From Scilla litardierei (lineage: Eukaryota; Streptophyta; Magnoliopsida; Asparagales; Asparagaceae): a DNA stretch of 64,000 nt. The position numbers and the translations under genes are program-made. Location: the NCBI GenBank assembly GCA_030789695.1, contig CM061141.1, forward strand, positions 276,589,871-276,653,870, given 5' to 3'. This document shows, piece after piece, positions 43,383 to 57,277 of this stretch; positions within the stretch are counted from its first letter, which is position 1; every line of letters starts with the position of its first letter. A model generated the notes under the pieces. It had not been told where the DNA came from and ran no database searches. It was given only the letters and a program-made list of their open reading frames with translations.

Positions 43383-45408
43383 ATGCCGCCCCGCACCAGG
43401 CCGCGCACGAGGGGATCCGCCCCCAAGCGGAGGCGGATCGATGACCCCGGTCCCTCTCATGCTAGGGAGGACTCCCATCCACCTAGCCCGCCACCGCCAC
43501 CACCACCCACACAGCCTATTCCAGCCGATCCTGTCCCTCCACCCGCTCCCGTTGTCGGTCCGATGGGGATCACGTTCCGAAACGACGCACACTGCGCCTG
43601 TTTCGATCGTATATGCCATCGCTCAATAGTACCCCCTAGGTTCGCACACCTAGAAGACTTTGACCGCTTAGGGGTACTAGAGGGGCTACTCACGTTGTAC
43701 GACAACGTGGGATGGCATGATTTACTTGCCGTGTCGGTGGATACTTACATCCGTCCGACACTTGAGGTCCTGAGCTCGATCGACCAGACCCCTGGGGGAT
43801 GCACCTTTTGCCTGATGGATCGAGAGTGCGAGATCACTCTCGACATGCTTCGTGCATTCTTCCAGTGGCCTCCGGTCCATGTCCCTGACCGTGCCTACGC
43901 ACCCACACACATCCCACCGCCGTCATTCACGCCTCCGCCTTTTGGACACGGATCACAGGTTCTCCACATGGCTTTGACCCTAGTAGGGCCAAGGCCTCAG
44001 CTATAGTCCACCCCTGCCTCCACATAGCACATCGCCTTATGGCGACCACCTTCCTTGCGAGGTACGAGCCTGGGACGATTTCTACGCCTGAGCTCTATAT
44101 GCTCTACGCGATGACTCGCCCCAGAGTTCTTGATAGGGGTAGCGACGTCCTGGTCCCTGCCGTTGAGATTGATATTGCTAGCTGGTTTTTAGACCGCATC
44201 ATCATTTCGGTGAGCACTCGCTCACCGATCTGTTGCGGCGGCCTGATCACCCTGCTAGCCCTGAAGACCGGCGAGGACCTTCCGGCCGACCTTCGACGAG
44301 CCCCGGGCCCCACTGCACTCTCGATAGATGTTATGGCCCGGATGAAGATGCTTCGTCCCCATGGCCAGTGCCACTGTGTATGGTTGCACGGTCCCTTTAG
44401 TGTCGATTACATGATCCTCTCGAGCCTCGCTCGGACACATATAGGACCGGCACACGTGGACTGGCTTCCGACGATGGATCTCCTGATCCCCGCCGCCTAC
44501 GTGCTAGAGGCCGAGGGAGCTAAGCCTGCACCACCTGCTGCACCACCTGCACCCTTCGACCCGGTGATCCCTCAGCCTGAGCCTACACTTTCTGCACCTC
44601 CCGACACTTCTGTCCCCACTTCTGCCAGTATCTGGGGTACCCTTGCTGAGTTGTCCGCCACGTCCACCACGTCTACCACCACCCCCACCACTGATGTGCC
44701 TATCTCGGTTGAGCCTATTTCCTCACTTCTTCCCGAGCGTCCACCCACCATACTAGAGAGAGGCGAGTCTTCCTTCTCTGCCGTTGTGGAGACCCTGTCT
44801 AGCTTGATGTCCGCTGGGGTGTCACCTTTTGGTCCTTACACTTCCTCCCCAGTGGCCGACCCTTCTGTCTCCATCGCAGTTGTCCTATCCGAGAGTGTCG
44901 TGACGTCTGTCTACACACCTGTGTCACCGACCTCTCTTGCTGCCTCATCGCCGATTTTGTCTTCCACCACTGATGCTGCTGCCACCTCGTCCCAGCCTGT
45001 GTCCCAGCCTCACACTAAGGCTGGGCATCCACTAATGAGCACAGCCCCTTCCCACACTTTCCTGTTTTCCCCATACTCTACGCCACCCGTGTGAGACAGC
45101 CCCGTCCTTCACAGCCTAGACCTGTGCGTCCCCCTGCTCTACCCTCCCCCGACTCTACACTTCAGAGCATTCGTGCTCTAGAGGGGGCAGTGAGTGGACT
45201 CAGAGGCGATTTTAGGGCCCTCTCCGCCACAGTCACCGCCATGCAGACTCGCTTAGAACTACTTCCCAGTATTCAGGCTTGCTTGAATCAAATACTTGCG
45301 AGACTTCCTCCACCTCCACAGCCACCCAGCCAGCAGCCACGCCCTGCACCCCCACCCCCACCTCTACCTCCGCCACAGGATGGTGATGGTGCAGCACCAC
45401 CAGCTTAG
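43383..45408 (+). pseudogene. Athila-type second ORF (env-position protein) of element D, two frameshifts
   Basis: Frames 43383-44006, about 43965-45094 and 45091-45408 join into one protein. It has a basic N-terminus (TRPRTRGSAPKRRR), then a Pro-rich stretch, then the plant-transposon domain seen in Athila ORFs: GITFRNDAH, LGVLEGLLTLYDNVGW, YIRPTLEVLSSI, CEITLDMLRAFFQWP, HPCLHIAHRLMATTFLAR, GGLITLLAL. A long Ser/Thr/Pro-rich region follows, and a C-terminal coil (SIRALEGAVSGLRGDFRALS) before a Pro-rich tail. Athila elements carry this ORF where retroviruses carry env. I see no clear signal peptide or transmembrane helix, so envelope function is not supported. The basic N-terminus would also suit a nuclear protein. 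Confidence 0.75.
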
Positions 45409-46565
45409 GCACACCCTTGATGCCATTGATTTTTCTTGTCGTTATGCTGCCCATTTTTCTGCTGGTCCTGGAGTATTTTGCCCCCCCTCCTCCCCTTACT
45501 ATTTTGGTCCCTGTTCTGATCACATCATTTTCTATATTTTTTGGGGAGAGAGGGAGAGTATTTTTGGTGACCCATATCTGCATCACTCTGATCTTTGCAT
45601 GCATCCCATCCACATCATATTTTCAGTTTATTTTTTCTTTCTTTTTTTATCATGCATGCATCCTCACCAACCCCGCCCATTTCACGTCTCTCAATGTGCC
45701 ACACTTCGCACATTGGGGACACTGTGCACTTTAGCTTGGGGGAGTGAGTTCTCACACTTTTTGCTTTTATCGCTTTTATTTTTACTTTTTCACGTTTTTT
45801 CCGCTTTTGCACCCATTTTTCATCACCTTTTCATTTTTTTTTTGCCATGCATCACGTTTTTCTTATTTTCCTTATGTGCTGCATTATAAATAGTTCTATT
45901 TTCTTTTATCTTTATTTCTTTCATCTCTTGCTAGAGATGATTTTTCTGTGATGATGATGACGTGGTGTTAGCTTTCCTCTATATGCATGCTAATTTTGTC
46001 ATGTCATAGCTTTTGTTTCTGATATCGTATGATATGTTCTGCTTTGCATTTAGAAATAGTAACCCACTTCTTTTTTCGTATGAAAATGGATGAAATTCTA
46101 TTATTAGCTGATGTCTGATAATCCATATATATGCTATCGTAGAAAACACACCAAGATTCACGCATTGATTGCTTATATCTGGAGTACTGCTTTCTTTTCT
46201 CATATCACTTCTTATTGCATGATTTGTACGCTTCACTTCAGGTTGATTGAATGTTTGCTAGCATTGATAAATCTGGACTAGTTTACTTTTTGAGATCAAA
46301 CTGAGTAGATTAATTACCCTGCTGAAGTTGTCATGCACGTCCTATAGAGTCAACCGAGAGATACATTTATTTCTTTCTCCACATATCTTGAACATTATTT
46401 CTCTATTTTAAATTCATTGGTGAATCTCTCCTTAGCAATTCTATTATTGGCATTTCCCCCGTTATCATATCACGTGCTCCAAATTCCCCAAAACCAAAAG
46501 AAAGAAAAAAAACTTGTATATCCTTCTCTTTTGATTTGGGATCATTTGTGTATATATGTTATTTG

Positions 46566-46596
<31 letters not shown>

Positions 46597-47371
46597 AAAA
46601 GAGAAAAGAAAAAGAAAAAGATTTGAAAAAAAGAAAAGAAAAGAGAAATGAAGTTCGAAAACGATCCCATCTCATACCCTTTCTCTCTTTCTTCCCTCTT
46701 TTTGCTTTTATTTTTATTTCTTTTACTTTTGGAGCTTCAAAAGAAACGGGTAATGTAAATATTGTTTTGTTTATGCCACCACGCTTATGGATAAGCTTGG
46801 GGGAGAGGATCCAATGATGTGTGAGAGAGTGACTACTTGACGGTGCATGACAACCTAGGCTAAGTGATATTCTATACTCGGTAAGATTGCTAAAAGTTTC
46901 ACGAAATCCAGGAATCTACGCTTAGCATTCATTTCATGAAAACCACGCTTTTCTATTCTTACTACTCTATTGTGTGATATCTCTTATACTCCTTATAGAA
47001 AGCATTCAATTGAAAAGTGTGTGATTTATGATTTTGTATACCGCTTTAGATGCGTCAGACGATGTTAATCCTAGAATTATTCCATTTTTCATGCTATATT
47101 GATATTCTTGGGTTTTCTATTTCAAATGCACCATTATACTACGATATCGAGATAAAAGTCTTTGATATGTGTTTTATATTCGATGCGTGCAATGTGAGTA
47201 AGTGAAACCCACGTCCTGAGAAAAATGATCTAGCAGCTTCCTTCTTCGTTTTCTATTTCGTTTTTCATTTTTCATTTTCCTTTTTTCCATCGTTTCCTTT
47301 ATTTTTATCTACCGGGTTCGCTTTCTACTCATCTTCCTCGAGGACGAGTACGATGTAAGCTTGGGGGATTT
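45409..47371 (+). other. 3' non-coding region of element D with PPT-like motifs
   Basis: AGCTTGGGGGA motifs near 45732, 46793 and 47358. Only the last, AGCTTGGGGGATTT before TGATCA, abuts the LTR. An A-rich purine tract lies at 46500-46660. No ORF. Confidence 0.8.
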
Positions 47372-49218
47372 TGATCACTCCATATTTTACACCTTTTTTC
47401 TGTATGTTTGCATGCCATTTTGATCGCTCGTATCATGTTTTTTCACGATTATTCGACAATATTGCGATGCTTTTCACGATTTCTTGTTTTTGTCAAATTT
47501 CAGGAGATTTGGAGCGATTTGGAGTGATTCTGAGATGCGCCCACTCCGGAGTGTCACCCGTGACTCTTTTGAGGGGAATTCTGCGATTGGAGAGGAGTGG
47601 AAGAAGAAAGAACGTCGTAGGAGCGACGAGGAAGCAAAAATACGAAGATTGGGCATTTTCAGCATGCCACTCGGCCAAGTGAAGGAGTCACTCGGCCGAC
47701 CATCGACAGCCCGCTCGGCCGGCCAGATCGGACACGCAGCAGATTGAATATCAGCATGCACTCGGCTGAGCATCGCCAGCCCACTCGACCGAGCACGGAG
47801 ACACCACTCGCCCGAGTGGCATCACGACGACGGCAAGCAAAAATCCCAGACTTACTGTAATCCGTCAGTCAGCTCCCGAGTTCCGACTCGGCCGAACGAA
47901 GAAATCACATCGGCCGAGTGGAGAAAGTCACTCGGCCGAGTGACTCCCGAGGAGACGACCCCCAAAAGTCCGAAGTTACTGGAATCCGTCAGGGTTTGCC
48001 ACTCGGCCGAATGACATTTGTCACTCGACCGAGTGAGCCGCGCTACTTGTAGCGTAAAGTGCGATTTTCAAGCTGCGCAGGGGCAATTTTGTCACAGTTT
48101 TTTGGGCGATTTTGGGGGATATTTAACCCAAGTTTTAAACCTAGTTTAGAGAGCCTTTTTCAGAACTTTTTGCAGCCTTTTTTAGATTACTTTTTAGGAG
48201 ATTAGATTGAGCTTTTTGGAGAGAGAGATAAAAAGTTCTATTTTGTTGGATGCTATTGAATCTTCATTGGTTTGTCTCTCTCTATATCAAAAACCTCATT
48301 TTTATTGATATATTGTCTATTGCAATGAATTCTATTGTTTTTATTATTGAATTTCTAATGAATTGTATTATGAATTGTGAGTAGTTTTCTCGTCTTAGGG
48401 CGTAGGGATGAACCTTACGAACCCTATTTCTAATTTGTGATGCATTGGTGAAATTCTTGCAAGAATTGATTAGGTTTAGTTTAGGATTGATTTTATACGG
48501 ATAGCTAGGGATTCATACCGATTGGGATTTGCAAGAGATTGGATCCCAACTCGATAGGAAGCCCTAGAAATTCGAATTGGGTTACAATTGGGTTTCTCTG
48601 GAATCAGTTTGCAAGAGATTGGACCGAAACTAGGGTTTTCGGTTGCAATTCTATACCAATACCCGTTTGCAAGAGATTGGATGGGTAGGAACTATCCCAA
48701 CCTAGGTCGTAGCTCGAGTTTACACGAGAGTGGGCTCGAGATACGATTGAACGATGATGTTGTTGTTCACGCTAGCTTGCCTAGGTTAGGGTTTGCAATA
48801 GATTGGACCCTACCCTAGGTTTGCTATAGACCGACAATAACGCGAGAGCGTGAGCTTGGTTCTACATTTAGTTGCAACTAGTTCACCTGAATTTCAAGTC
48901 TAGCAATTGTGAAACCCACGAATCACAATGACGAGATACGATTTGTAGCAGGGATTCCCTAGGCGTCTTTATTAATTTGATATTTTCTTTATACAATTGA
49001 ACGACTGTGACCGCTTTATTGCGAATATTTCTCGACTGTTCTTATAGCCAGGTGGATTGAAGAGGACACCGTCATTTGCCCTCCTCGTGTTCGATACCCG
49101 CTCACCGCTACACAGTGCGCTTGCGATAAGACTACAATCGCTCTCCGGGTGTGTATCCGGGGCCGACCAAGTCTTTGACTAGGTTGTGCTCTTGGGTTGC
49201 GTTTCTCGGGGCCGATCA
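47372..49218 (+). repeat. 3' LTR of element D
   Basis: 1847 bp, ends GGGGCCGATCA. Palindrome array 47668-48038, TATTTAA 48120-48126, hairpins about 48524-48813. Confidence 0.93.
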
Positions 49219-49223
49219 ATTGG

Positions 49224-50657
49224 TTACTAACCGTTGATAGGAGATCCTCGACGAAGCTACTGTGGTGCCGCGTGTCGCGAGGACAGTGGCTAGAGGGCGG
49301 CTGAACGGGCTTGAGGGACGCCGTTAAACTCGTCGCAGTGAGGTCTAGGGGCTGCCGGCATCGAAGGGATGAAGAAACGTCGCTGCAGCGCAAAGCAGCG
49401 ACCTGCTGCTGTTCCAACCGTCATGCGGCGTCGCTGCCCGCGCTCTGCAGTGCCGATACACACAAGGGGGTCGTAGGGTGTCGGGGGAACAGCGCCAGCA
49501 GCCTGTAGTGCGATAGGGTAGCGTTGGAACGCCGTGACAGCGCCTGGGGACCGGCGGAGCATCGGACAGCGCTGTCTTCAACGCTGGGAGCACGCCGACG
49601 GATTCTTTATGCGGTCTCTGGCACGGTTGGCCGGACGGCGGGGGTCCGAGTCGGGCGAGCTGCGGTGCCGTGGTGTGGAGATGGGAAGGCGGCCACTCGG
49701 ATGTTGCGGCGCTGGTGATTGGTTGCGTGCGGAAAAGAATGCGGCGCTGAGAAATAGAGCGACGCCTGGCTTCGTTGCGTGAACAGAAAAATAAGGGGGG
49801 CGACGGCTGCATGTTTTGCTGGGGAGAAATAACCTAAGTCATAAATGATAGAGGGCCAGTGTATATTAAATAGGGGAGAGTTGGGCTACACGTGGGATAG
49901 GGTATAGATTAGGGTTTGTTTTAGATTAAAATAATTGTTTTAATGTTATTATAATCATTATAAAACCCCACATGATCCCAATCTCTCTCCCCCTCATGCA
50001 TGGGTGCGGCCAAGGCATAGGGCTGGGTCAACTTTTAGGATGTATAATATTATAAAAATTATATTAGGGGTATAAGCTAAGAGAAACTTAGGGTTAACCA
50101 AAAATTAAGCTGGGGAAAAGTGAAAGTGGGTCAAACAGAGCCCAAAAATTATAAGATAAATACTGGGGCGACTGTACCGTCGAGAGAAACAAAACTAAGA
50201 AGACGGCTCACAATTTCGACGACAAGAAACGAATCTAAAAATAAAAAGGCCTCACGACAAGAGTGAAAATCGTGAAGTCTCATCAAACAAAGTCAAATCG
50301 TGGGAGAATGACCCGTGAAATGACGTTCTAAATTAATTCCACAATTTAATATTCTTCGAGATGGTCACAACGGCATATCACACTAAAGGGTTCGGATACA
50401 GACAAAGTCTAAAATAAATACGTGCACGAACAAGACTACGTGCACGAAAAGCGTACAAAGGATACATGGTCCAAAGGCGAAAGTAAATCCAAGTTGGGCA
50501 CACGTCGGGTGGGGTCGGCTTGCTAAGGATGTAACCAAGGTGCTACGGCCCTATCGACTCAACGACACAACTCACACACAAAGCAACAAAACCAATCAGG
50601 TACCCGAAATTGTTATACGCACAGCCGTATTACGAATAGTGAGTACAGGCCGTGACA
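49224..50657 (-). repeat. Element C left LTR, second part
   Basis: Resumes at TTACTAACCG after the D target duplication and ends GGCCGTGACA. Collinear with 55840-57272. GC-rich ORFs near 49290-49812 recur in the other LTR but are not conserved proteins. Confidence 0.9.
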
Positions 50658-53600
50658 TCCTACCCACCTTAGAATAAAGTCCGTCCTCGGAATTTCTAAT
50701 TATAAATATATCTCTAGCCAGACTAGTAGCTATCCCAATCACATCACACTATAACTCAAACCAGGTATAGTCATTACAAGTGCTTATATATGCACTAGGT
50801 AGTCAAACATTAACACTACTAACATGTATATATTCTTGCACATTATATACTTATACCTATCATAGTCATTCATACTCATACACGTATTCCAATCAGCATA
50901 TAATCACGTACATCCCTACATAACTATTAATCACTTGTTACATACTACGGCACACATACTCACAACCAATTAAATAGTTCACACCAGCAAATACCATCGC
51001 AATATTCCACGTTAGATAACTACCAATGGACAAAACAATAAGGATACACTACTCCATATATCTCCTAGTGTACATCCAATGCCAACATATCAACACGAGT
51101 AACCACACCACTCAATATTAAATCATGTTATTATAACTAAGATACACTTACAACTACTATAATTTCACAATTATTAGTCATTCAAATGCATGCAAATATT
51201 TCACCATATATTCACATCACATATGGTCCTATAACTATATTCACAACGCGCCACACATACTATAGTTACCAATACTTATAACTAGGCACATACTTACCCG
51301 CGCATGGTGCACACCCACACACGCTAACATTTCATACATACATACCAATCATACCACTGTATATCCAGCACATCTACACACCTAGTTTAGCTAGCACACA
51401 TACGTTCACACAGGCAAGTCATTAGCAAATAACTATATACTGGTATAGCGACCCACAATCATGTGCGTAACACAACCAGGCACAACATTCCTATCACTAT
51501 ACATACATCATCCATCGATATATTCATGGTACTACACGCAAACCACAGACATATGTAATAATATACTTAGAGTATACCCACTCAAGCTTAAGTGAGACTC
51601 AAAACACATATCAGAATACTCTATATACGTAACACGGTGTCTATACATATACCAATACCACCCCAATGTATACACATATACCAACATAATCATACACATA
51701 CCATAATGTCAATCACACTTAATATTTAGTCAGGTAACACCACATAGTTCAATCACTTTATATACCATAATAATATTACAGACATCAGCACACGTATAGT
51801 TATAATACACTCCCTAATACAGGCATTCATCGTATAGTCACACCCATGTAACATATATATTCACACCATATCCATCTACCTATAATTAATATACCAACAC
51901 ATCTACATATCCATACATAGTTAAGATATGCGATAATCGTGTATACCTCATGCTATACACGCACACAACATTCCGTAAAAGCAAGCAATACCAATCAAAA
52001 TTATAATCCTACTACCATACGTATATCACACATATACTCATGCAGCAAATACATAACTACTTACGTCTAAGCACACTTCATATTTACGTACGAGCACACA
52101 CTCACACGCACAAACACATAGGTCATATAATAGGCCTACCCACACCTATATAACTAATATCATCTATACAACTTCGTATACATCATGAATAACACTTAGT
52201 ATGTATATATCACACAATAGGCATACGTTAATATACTACAGGGAAGTACACTCATACGTGAGTGATACGCCGGGGTTCACACACACAGGTCCACACACTC
52301 TACCTATACTCATGCACCACGACTACATCCAAAAACCAAAGGGCCCACTACTAAACTGGTGCGACATAAACAATGGCAAGCACTAGTGGGATGACTAAGT
52401 AAGAGGAAGGAAACCAAGGTCAGTTAGCATAACGAAACAAGATCGGAAAAAATGGTTCAGGTAGGGCGAGGATAAGGAGATAAATTGATCAAGTGAAACT
52501 GGAATATAATTGTGAATGTTTAGCTGGGGAAGAAAGATGTAACGATACTCTTATAGGATACAGGAGAATAGTGTGTAAAAGATATAAGTTAAAATACGAA
52601 AGTACAAAACCGGTCGATAAAATAAGTTGTTCGAAATAAGTTTGAGTCGTATATACATAATAAGAAGAATGGTTTATTAGCTTATTGAAAAATTATTATA
52701 AGGAAGAAGTAAAACATTCACACGAACATTAATGACATATGTTAGAAAATATTATGCGGTAGTAATTTAATAATTTCGGCAAAAGTTTCGAAATTCAAAG
52801 AATGAAATCAGATCAACTATAGTGTAGAGAATTTAAGCTCATGCTAAATGTTTTCAAAGTCTTAAAACTGGAGAGAAATTTCAAATAAATAATATTGAAA
52901 ATACTTTTTAGAGAAACCCGGATTTGCCAAACGAACTGATTTATACAAAGATCTTAAAGTACGAGTACCACGAACCTAGAACTGATATATATAAAAGTAA
53001 TTGAAGTTCTATTTATCTTGAAAGATATTCTAAAGTATAGATGGTAAATGGATAAAATGAATTTCGTAGTTAGAAAAAGATGATATATCGAACTATCAAA
53101 ATAGTAACAAAGTTCTAAAAACCAAAATGCGAGAAATATAGGTTAGCAAATAGCTACGAGATAGTAATTAATAATTTCAACCAATAGACTCCAAAATCTA
53201 CGAAAGGATTTAACTCAATCGAATAGAGAGGAATTAAATACATATGAAAAGGGTTTTAAAACAACAATTAAACTGAGCGAAAACTTTTAATAAGGAAAAA
53301 TCGAAATTGACTTTGAAGGATTCAAGATTTGCAACGGAGAAAATTCGAAAGATTAACGATAATCGCCATGAAGCGATCACGTGAAACAAGGGCAAGAAGA
53401 AGATCGCCTGGTCTTATACAAAATACGCCTAGGATATGACTCATGAAACTCTACGGGGAAACTCCTACGGTCGACCAACTAAGATTAGAAAACTTGGCGC
53501 TAAGACTTTCTAAGGAACTAGAATGTAATGAACTGCGTTCGGCTTGGCCCGAAATCGACGAACCCAAGCGAACGACTAAAGGAATTCTAGAAGTCTATTA

Positions 53601-53934
53601 TGGTCAGAGCTAGACAGGAACCACTAAGGTAACTCCTAAGACGACTATATCAATTTCTAGAATGGAGTCTAGCTAACAATCAGGGACCTCTAACTAGTCA
53701 GCTCGGATGTCTAGCTAAGTCTTACTATATTTCTGATCTATGGATTTCCCTACTAAGCTGAGACAGATGCTCGGTCAACACATCTACCAGCCACTTAAGA
53801 CATAGGAGACGATAAAATTAGACTCAGGGCTTATGATTTGGATGTTTTAATTTATTTAATAGACATTCTATTTTTATTATCGTTGTTCCGAAAATTCGCA
53901 GTTGCAGTGACCTGCATGGGCCACCAACAAAACT
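50658..53934 (-). other. Non-coding internal region of element C with two strand-biased halves
   Basis: No frame above about 70 codons. From about 50690 to 52390 the plus strand is strikingly poor in G and rich in A/C/T, with many CACATA-like words. From about 52400 to 53340 it turns A/G-rich and C-poor. In the sense RNA this is a pyrimidine-rich half followed by a U/G-rich half. Confidence 0.8.
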
Positions 53935-56900
53935 TGTCACGACCCGCTTCCCTAAAATGGAGACGAGGCATGAGAAGTCCGATCAGACTTGGAGCTGTGA
54001 GGCCCCAGTCTGTAAAGCGTCTGGAAAAACCAAGTATAGGTCCTTGCAATGCGTAGCAGAACAACAATAATAATAAAGAAAGGAGACATAAAATTATTTC
54101 AATCTCAGAACGTCCATAATAAATTTCAACATCACAGAAAAGCCACCAAGCTAAAAGAAAAGAGTCTAAAAGGCCCCAGCATGGCCAACAAAAGTAAAAG
54201 TACAGAAGAGAAAAGGTGCTACGCACCGACAACCTAACAACAGACTAAGCAGAAAGTAACGACGAAAGAAAACTCTACGACTGGTCGCCGGTGTCCTTGT
54301 ACTCCACGTCAGCAGTGGACCCAGGCTAAATCTCGATAAACTCCTCGTCCTTAGCAACGGACTCTGGCTCAGCAACTAACATGCGACACCCAAAGAGACG
54401 AGGGCGCATGTCAGCAAAGTCTACAAAGACTTTGTGCAAGGAAACTAAAAGGAAAGTAAAACAACCTAGCAGTTCTAAAAATGTGCGATGACATGGCATT
54501 TTAAAGTATGGATGCAACAATTAAATAGATGCGACAAGTTTTACATGGCAGGAAGTTTAACAAGGCACAAGTACATTATGGCATGGGTAGCAAAGCTACT
54601 AAACAATCACATGTATTTCACAAGTCAAGTAAACACGCCGTGCTCAGAGATTACGCCTTTTGGCTGGAGTGGCTGTACGGGCCAACTCCTAAGCTCAAGT
54701 GATCGCTTATCCCTACCCCTCCACGTGTATCGGGCATTGGCTTTAACCAACACATGTAACCCGCTTCTGGATCACGAGCCAGGAAGTGTATTTGGCATAG
54801 GGTTGTGCCTGCAACACAGGTGCCTAGCCTGAACAAGGAAGTACGTAGCGTGTGCTACAAATGCAACATTCAAGCATGGATGACATGGTATGGCAAGTTA
54901 TAGTTTAAGTGCGTACATGTAAGGAATTTAAACGTGACAGGCGGAGTACGAGTAAAGAGGATGCAGTTACGAAATTTAAACGTGACAGGCAGAAATGCAT
55001 GAATGACATGTCAGGGTGACAGATCTAGCTTTGTTGTCAAGCTAGATCTTAAAATTGCGTCTAGGCGAGTATCATTTCGTCGCCTAGTCTCTTTTATGCC
55101 TAAAACAAGAAATGGCCTAAAGCACGGCCTAAACAAGGAACTGGCAAGTTTCACTTGCCTGAAATACGTGCAGGTATCAAAATTCCCAATGTCCAATCAT
55201 AGATTCACACTGTCTAGAGCTACCACGCTCAGTCCAACAATCAGCCTACAGTCCCGTATTATTAAGTTGGATTAGTGAGTTACAAAGTAGAAATTACATG
55301 TTTTAGTTGTTTAACAGGCAATTGGTGATTTCCTACGGGGCAGATCTTACCTCAACACGACGCGAGAGCTACTCTGACGTCGGGTAGCGATGTCAGGGGT
55401 TGAATTCCGGTTTCGAGAACGGTACGGAACGACGGTTTCTCTGACAATAAAATACGCGCACGAATAAGTTTGTGACGACGGCTAGAATAATTTGACAAGT
55501 CCTAAAACGTCTAGTGACCCAATTTTAATTAAGTTTTCCAACCTACGATGGATGTCATAACAATAATAATGAATGTTAAATAGCTAACTCGTTAATTACG
55601 TTAACTAACATGTTATCCACATCAACTGCTAGTATGAAAATATACAACAATTATTAAGCGACCTAGTCTACCATGTTAACTAGAAAATCGCGTACACAAA
55701 TTATCAAGTTAACAACATTACTAATGTTACTACCATGCGATCACCCTTCATTAAGCTACTAACTAGTTAACTAGGTTAACTTACTAATACATATAACTTA
55801 TCACACTGATAATCAAAGTGTTCCAAGGATCGGTTACTAACCATTGATAGGAGATCCTCGACGAAGCTACCGGGGTGCCGCGCGTCGTGAGGACAGCGGC
55901 TAGAGGGCGGCTGAACGGGCTCGAGGGACACCGTTAAACTCGTCGCAGTGTGGTCTAGGGGCTGCCGGCATCGAAGGGACGAAGAAACGTCACTGCAGCG
56001 CAACGCAGCGACCTGCTGCTGTTCCAAGAGGCCTGCGGTGCCGCTGCCCGCGCTCGGTAGTGCCGATACACGCAGGGGGTCCTAGGGTGTCGGGGGAACA
56101 GTGCCAGCAGCCTGTAGTGCGATAGGGCGGCGTTGGAACGCCCTGACAGCGCCTGGGAACCGGCGGAGCACCGGACATCGCTGTCTTCGGCGCTGGGAGC
56201 ATGCCGACAGATTCTTCAGGCGGTCTCCGGCGCGGTTGGCCAGACGGCTGGGGTCCGAGTCGCACGAGCTGCGGTGCTGTGGTGTGGAGATGGGAAGGCG
56301 GCCACTCGGATGTTGCGGTGCTGGTGATTGGTTGCGTGCGGAAAAGAATGCGGCGCTGAGAAATAGACCGGCGCCTGGCTTCATTGCGTGAACAGAAAAA
56401 TAAGGGGGGCGACGGCTGCATGTTTAGCTGGGGAGAAATGACCTAAGTCACAAATGATAGAGGGCCAGGGTATATTAAATAGGGGAGAGTTGGGCTGCAC
56501 GTGGGATAGGGTATAGATTAGGGTTTGTTTTAGATTAAAATAATTGTTTTAATGTTATTATAATCATTATAAAAACCCACAAGATCCCCCTCTCTCTCTC
56601 CCCCCCCCCCTCACGCATGGGTGCGGCCAAGACATAGTGCTGGGTCAACTTTTAGGATGTATAATATTATAAAAATTATATTATTGGTATAAGCCAAGAG
56701 AAACTTCGGGTTAACCAAAAATTAAGCTGGGAAAAAGTGAAAGTGGGTCAAACAGAGCCCAAAAATTGTAAGATAAATACTGGGACGACCGTATCGTCGA
56801 GAGAAACAAAACTAAGAAGTCGAATCACAATTTCAGTGACGAGAAACGAAACTAAAAATAAAAAGGCCTCACGACAAGAGTGAAAATCGCGACGTCTCAT

Positions 56901-57272
56901 CAAACAAAGTCAAATCGTGGGAGAAAGACCGTGAAATGACGTTCTAAATTAATTACACAATTTAATATTCTTCGAGATGGTCACAACGGCATATCACACT
57001 AAAGGGTTCGGATACAGACAAAGTCTAAAATAAATACGTGCACGAACAAGACTACGTGCATGAAAAGCGTACAAAGGATACAGGGTCCAAAGGCGACAGT
57101 AAATCCAAGTTGGGCACACGTCAGGGGGGTCGGCTTGCTAAGGATGTAACCAAGGTGCTACGGTCCTATCGACTCAACTACACAACTTACACACAAAGCA
57201 ACAAAACCAATCAGGTACCCGAAATTGCTATACGCACAGCCGTATTACGAATAGTGAGTACAGGCCGTGACA
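53935..57272 (-). repeat. Element C right LTR (sense 5' LTR), uninterrupted
   Basis: 3338 bp, TGTCACGACC to GGCCGTGACA. Shows the empty site of D: CCAAGGATCGGTTACTAAC near 55825. The sequence left of it, in sense AGTTTTGTTGGTGGCC, is not a recognisable tRNA primer site. Confidence 0.9.
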
Positions 57273-57277
57273 TGTTT

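Larger units (their letters stand above)
37435..49218 (+). mobile_element. Element D: complete Athila-like gypsy with gag-protease and env-position ORF, no RT/IN
   Basis: 11,784 bp with 5-bp duplication ATTGG (37430-37434 and 49219-49223). LTRs 37435-39262 and 47372-49218, primer site 39268-39286, polypurine tract 47355-47371. Inside: gag-protease (39403-42164), post-protease block, internal palindrome array and TATA box, Athila-type ORF (43383-45408), and a long 3' region with PPT-like motifs. The two LTRs are nearly identical, so it is fairly young. The pol part between protease and the second ORF is entirely absent. Confidence 0.93.
35534..57272 (-). mobile_element. Element C: giant non-coding LTR retrotransposon (LARD-like), minus, interrupted by D
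   Basis: Inserted in F internal region 2 with the duplication TGTTT at 35529-35533 and 57273-57277. Left LTR 35534-37434 plus 49224-50657 (3335 bp without D), right LTR 53935-57272 (3338 bp), internal region 50658-53934 (3277 bp). Minus orientation is inferred because the minus strand shows GAGGACGGACTTTATT then CTAAGGTGGGTAGGA before the LTR start TGTCACGGCC, as polypurine tracts of chromovirus-type gypsy elements do. No coding capacity anywhere. Confidence 0.87.

Noticed and set aside
43383..45408. Envelope glycoprotein
   Set aside because: Position matches env, but I see no convincing signal peptide, transmembrane anchor or cleavage site. Kept as an Athila-type ORF of unknown function.
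49016..49812. ORFs of 90-155 codons recurring at 55776-56421
   Set aside because: Repetition reflects the two LTRs of element C. Frames are not preserved between copies beyond sequence identity.
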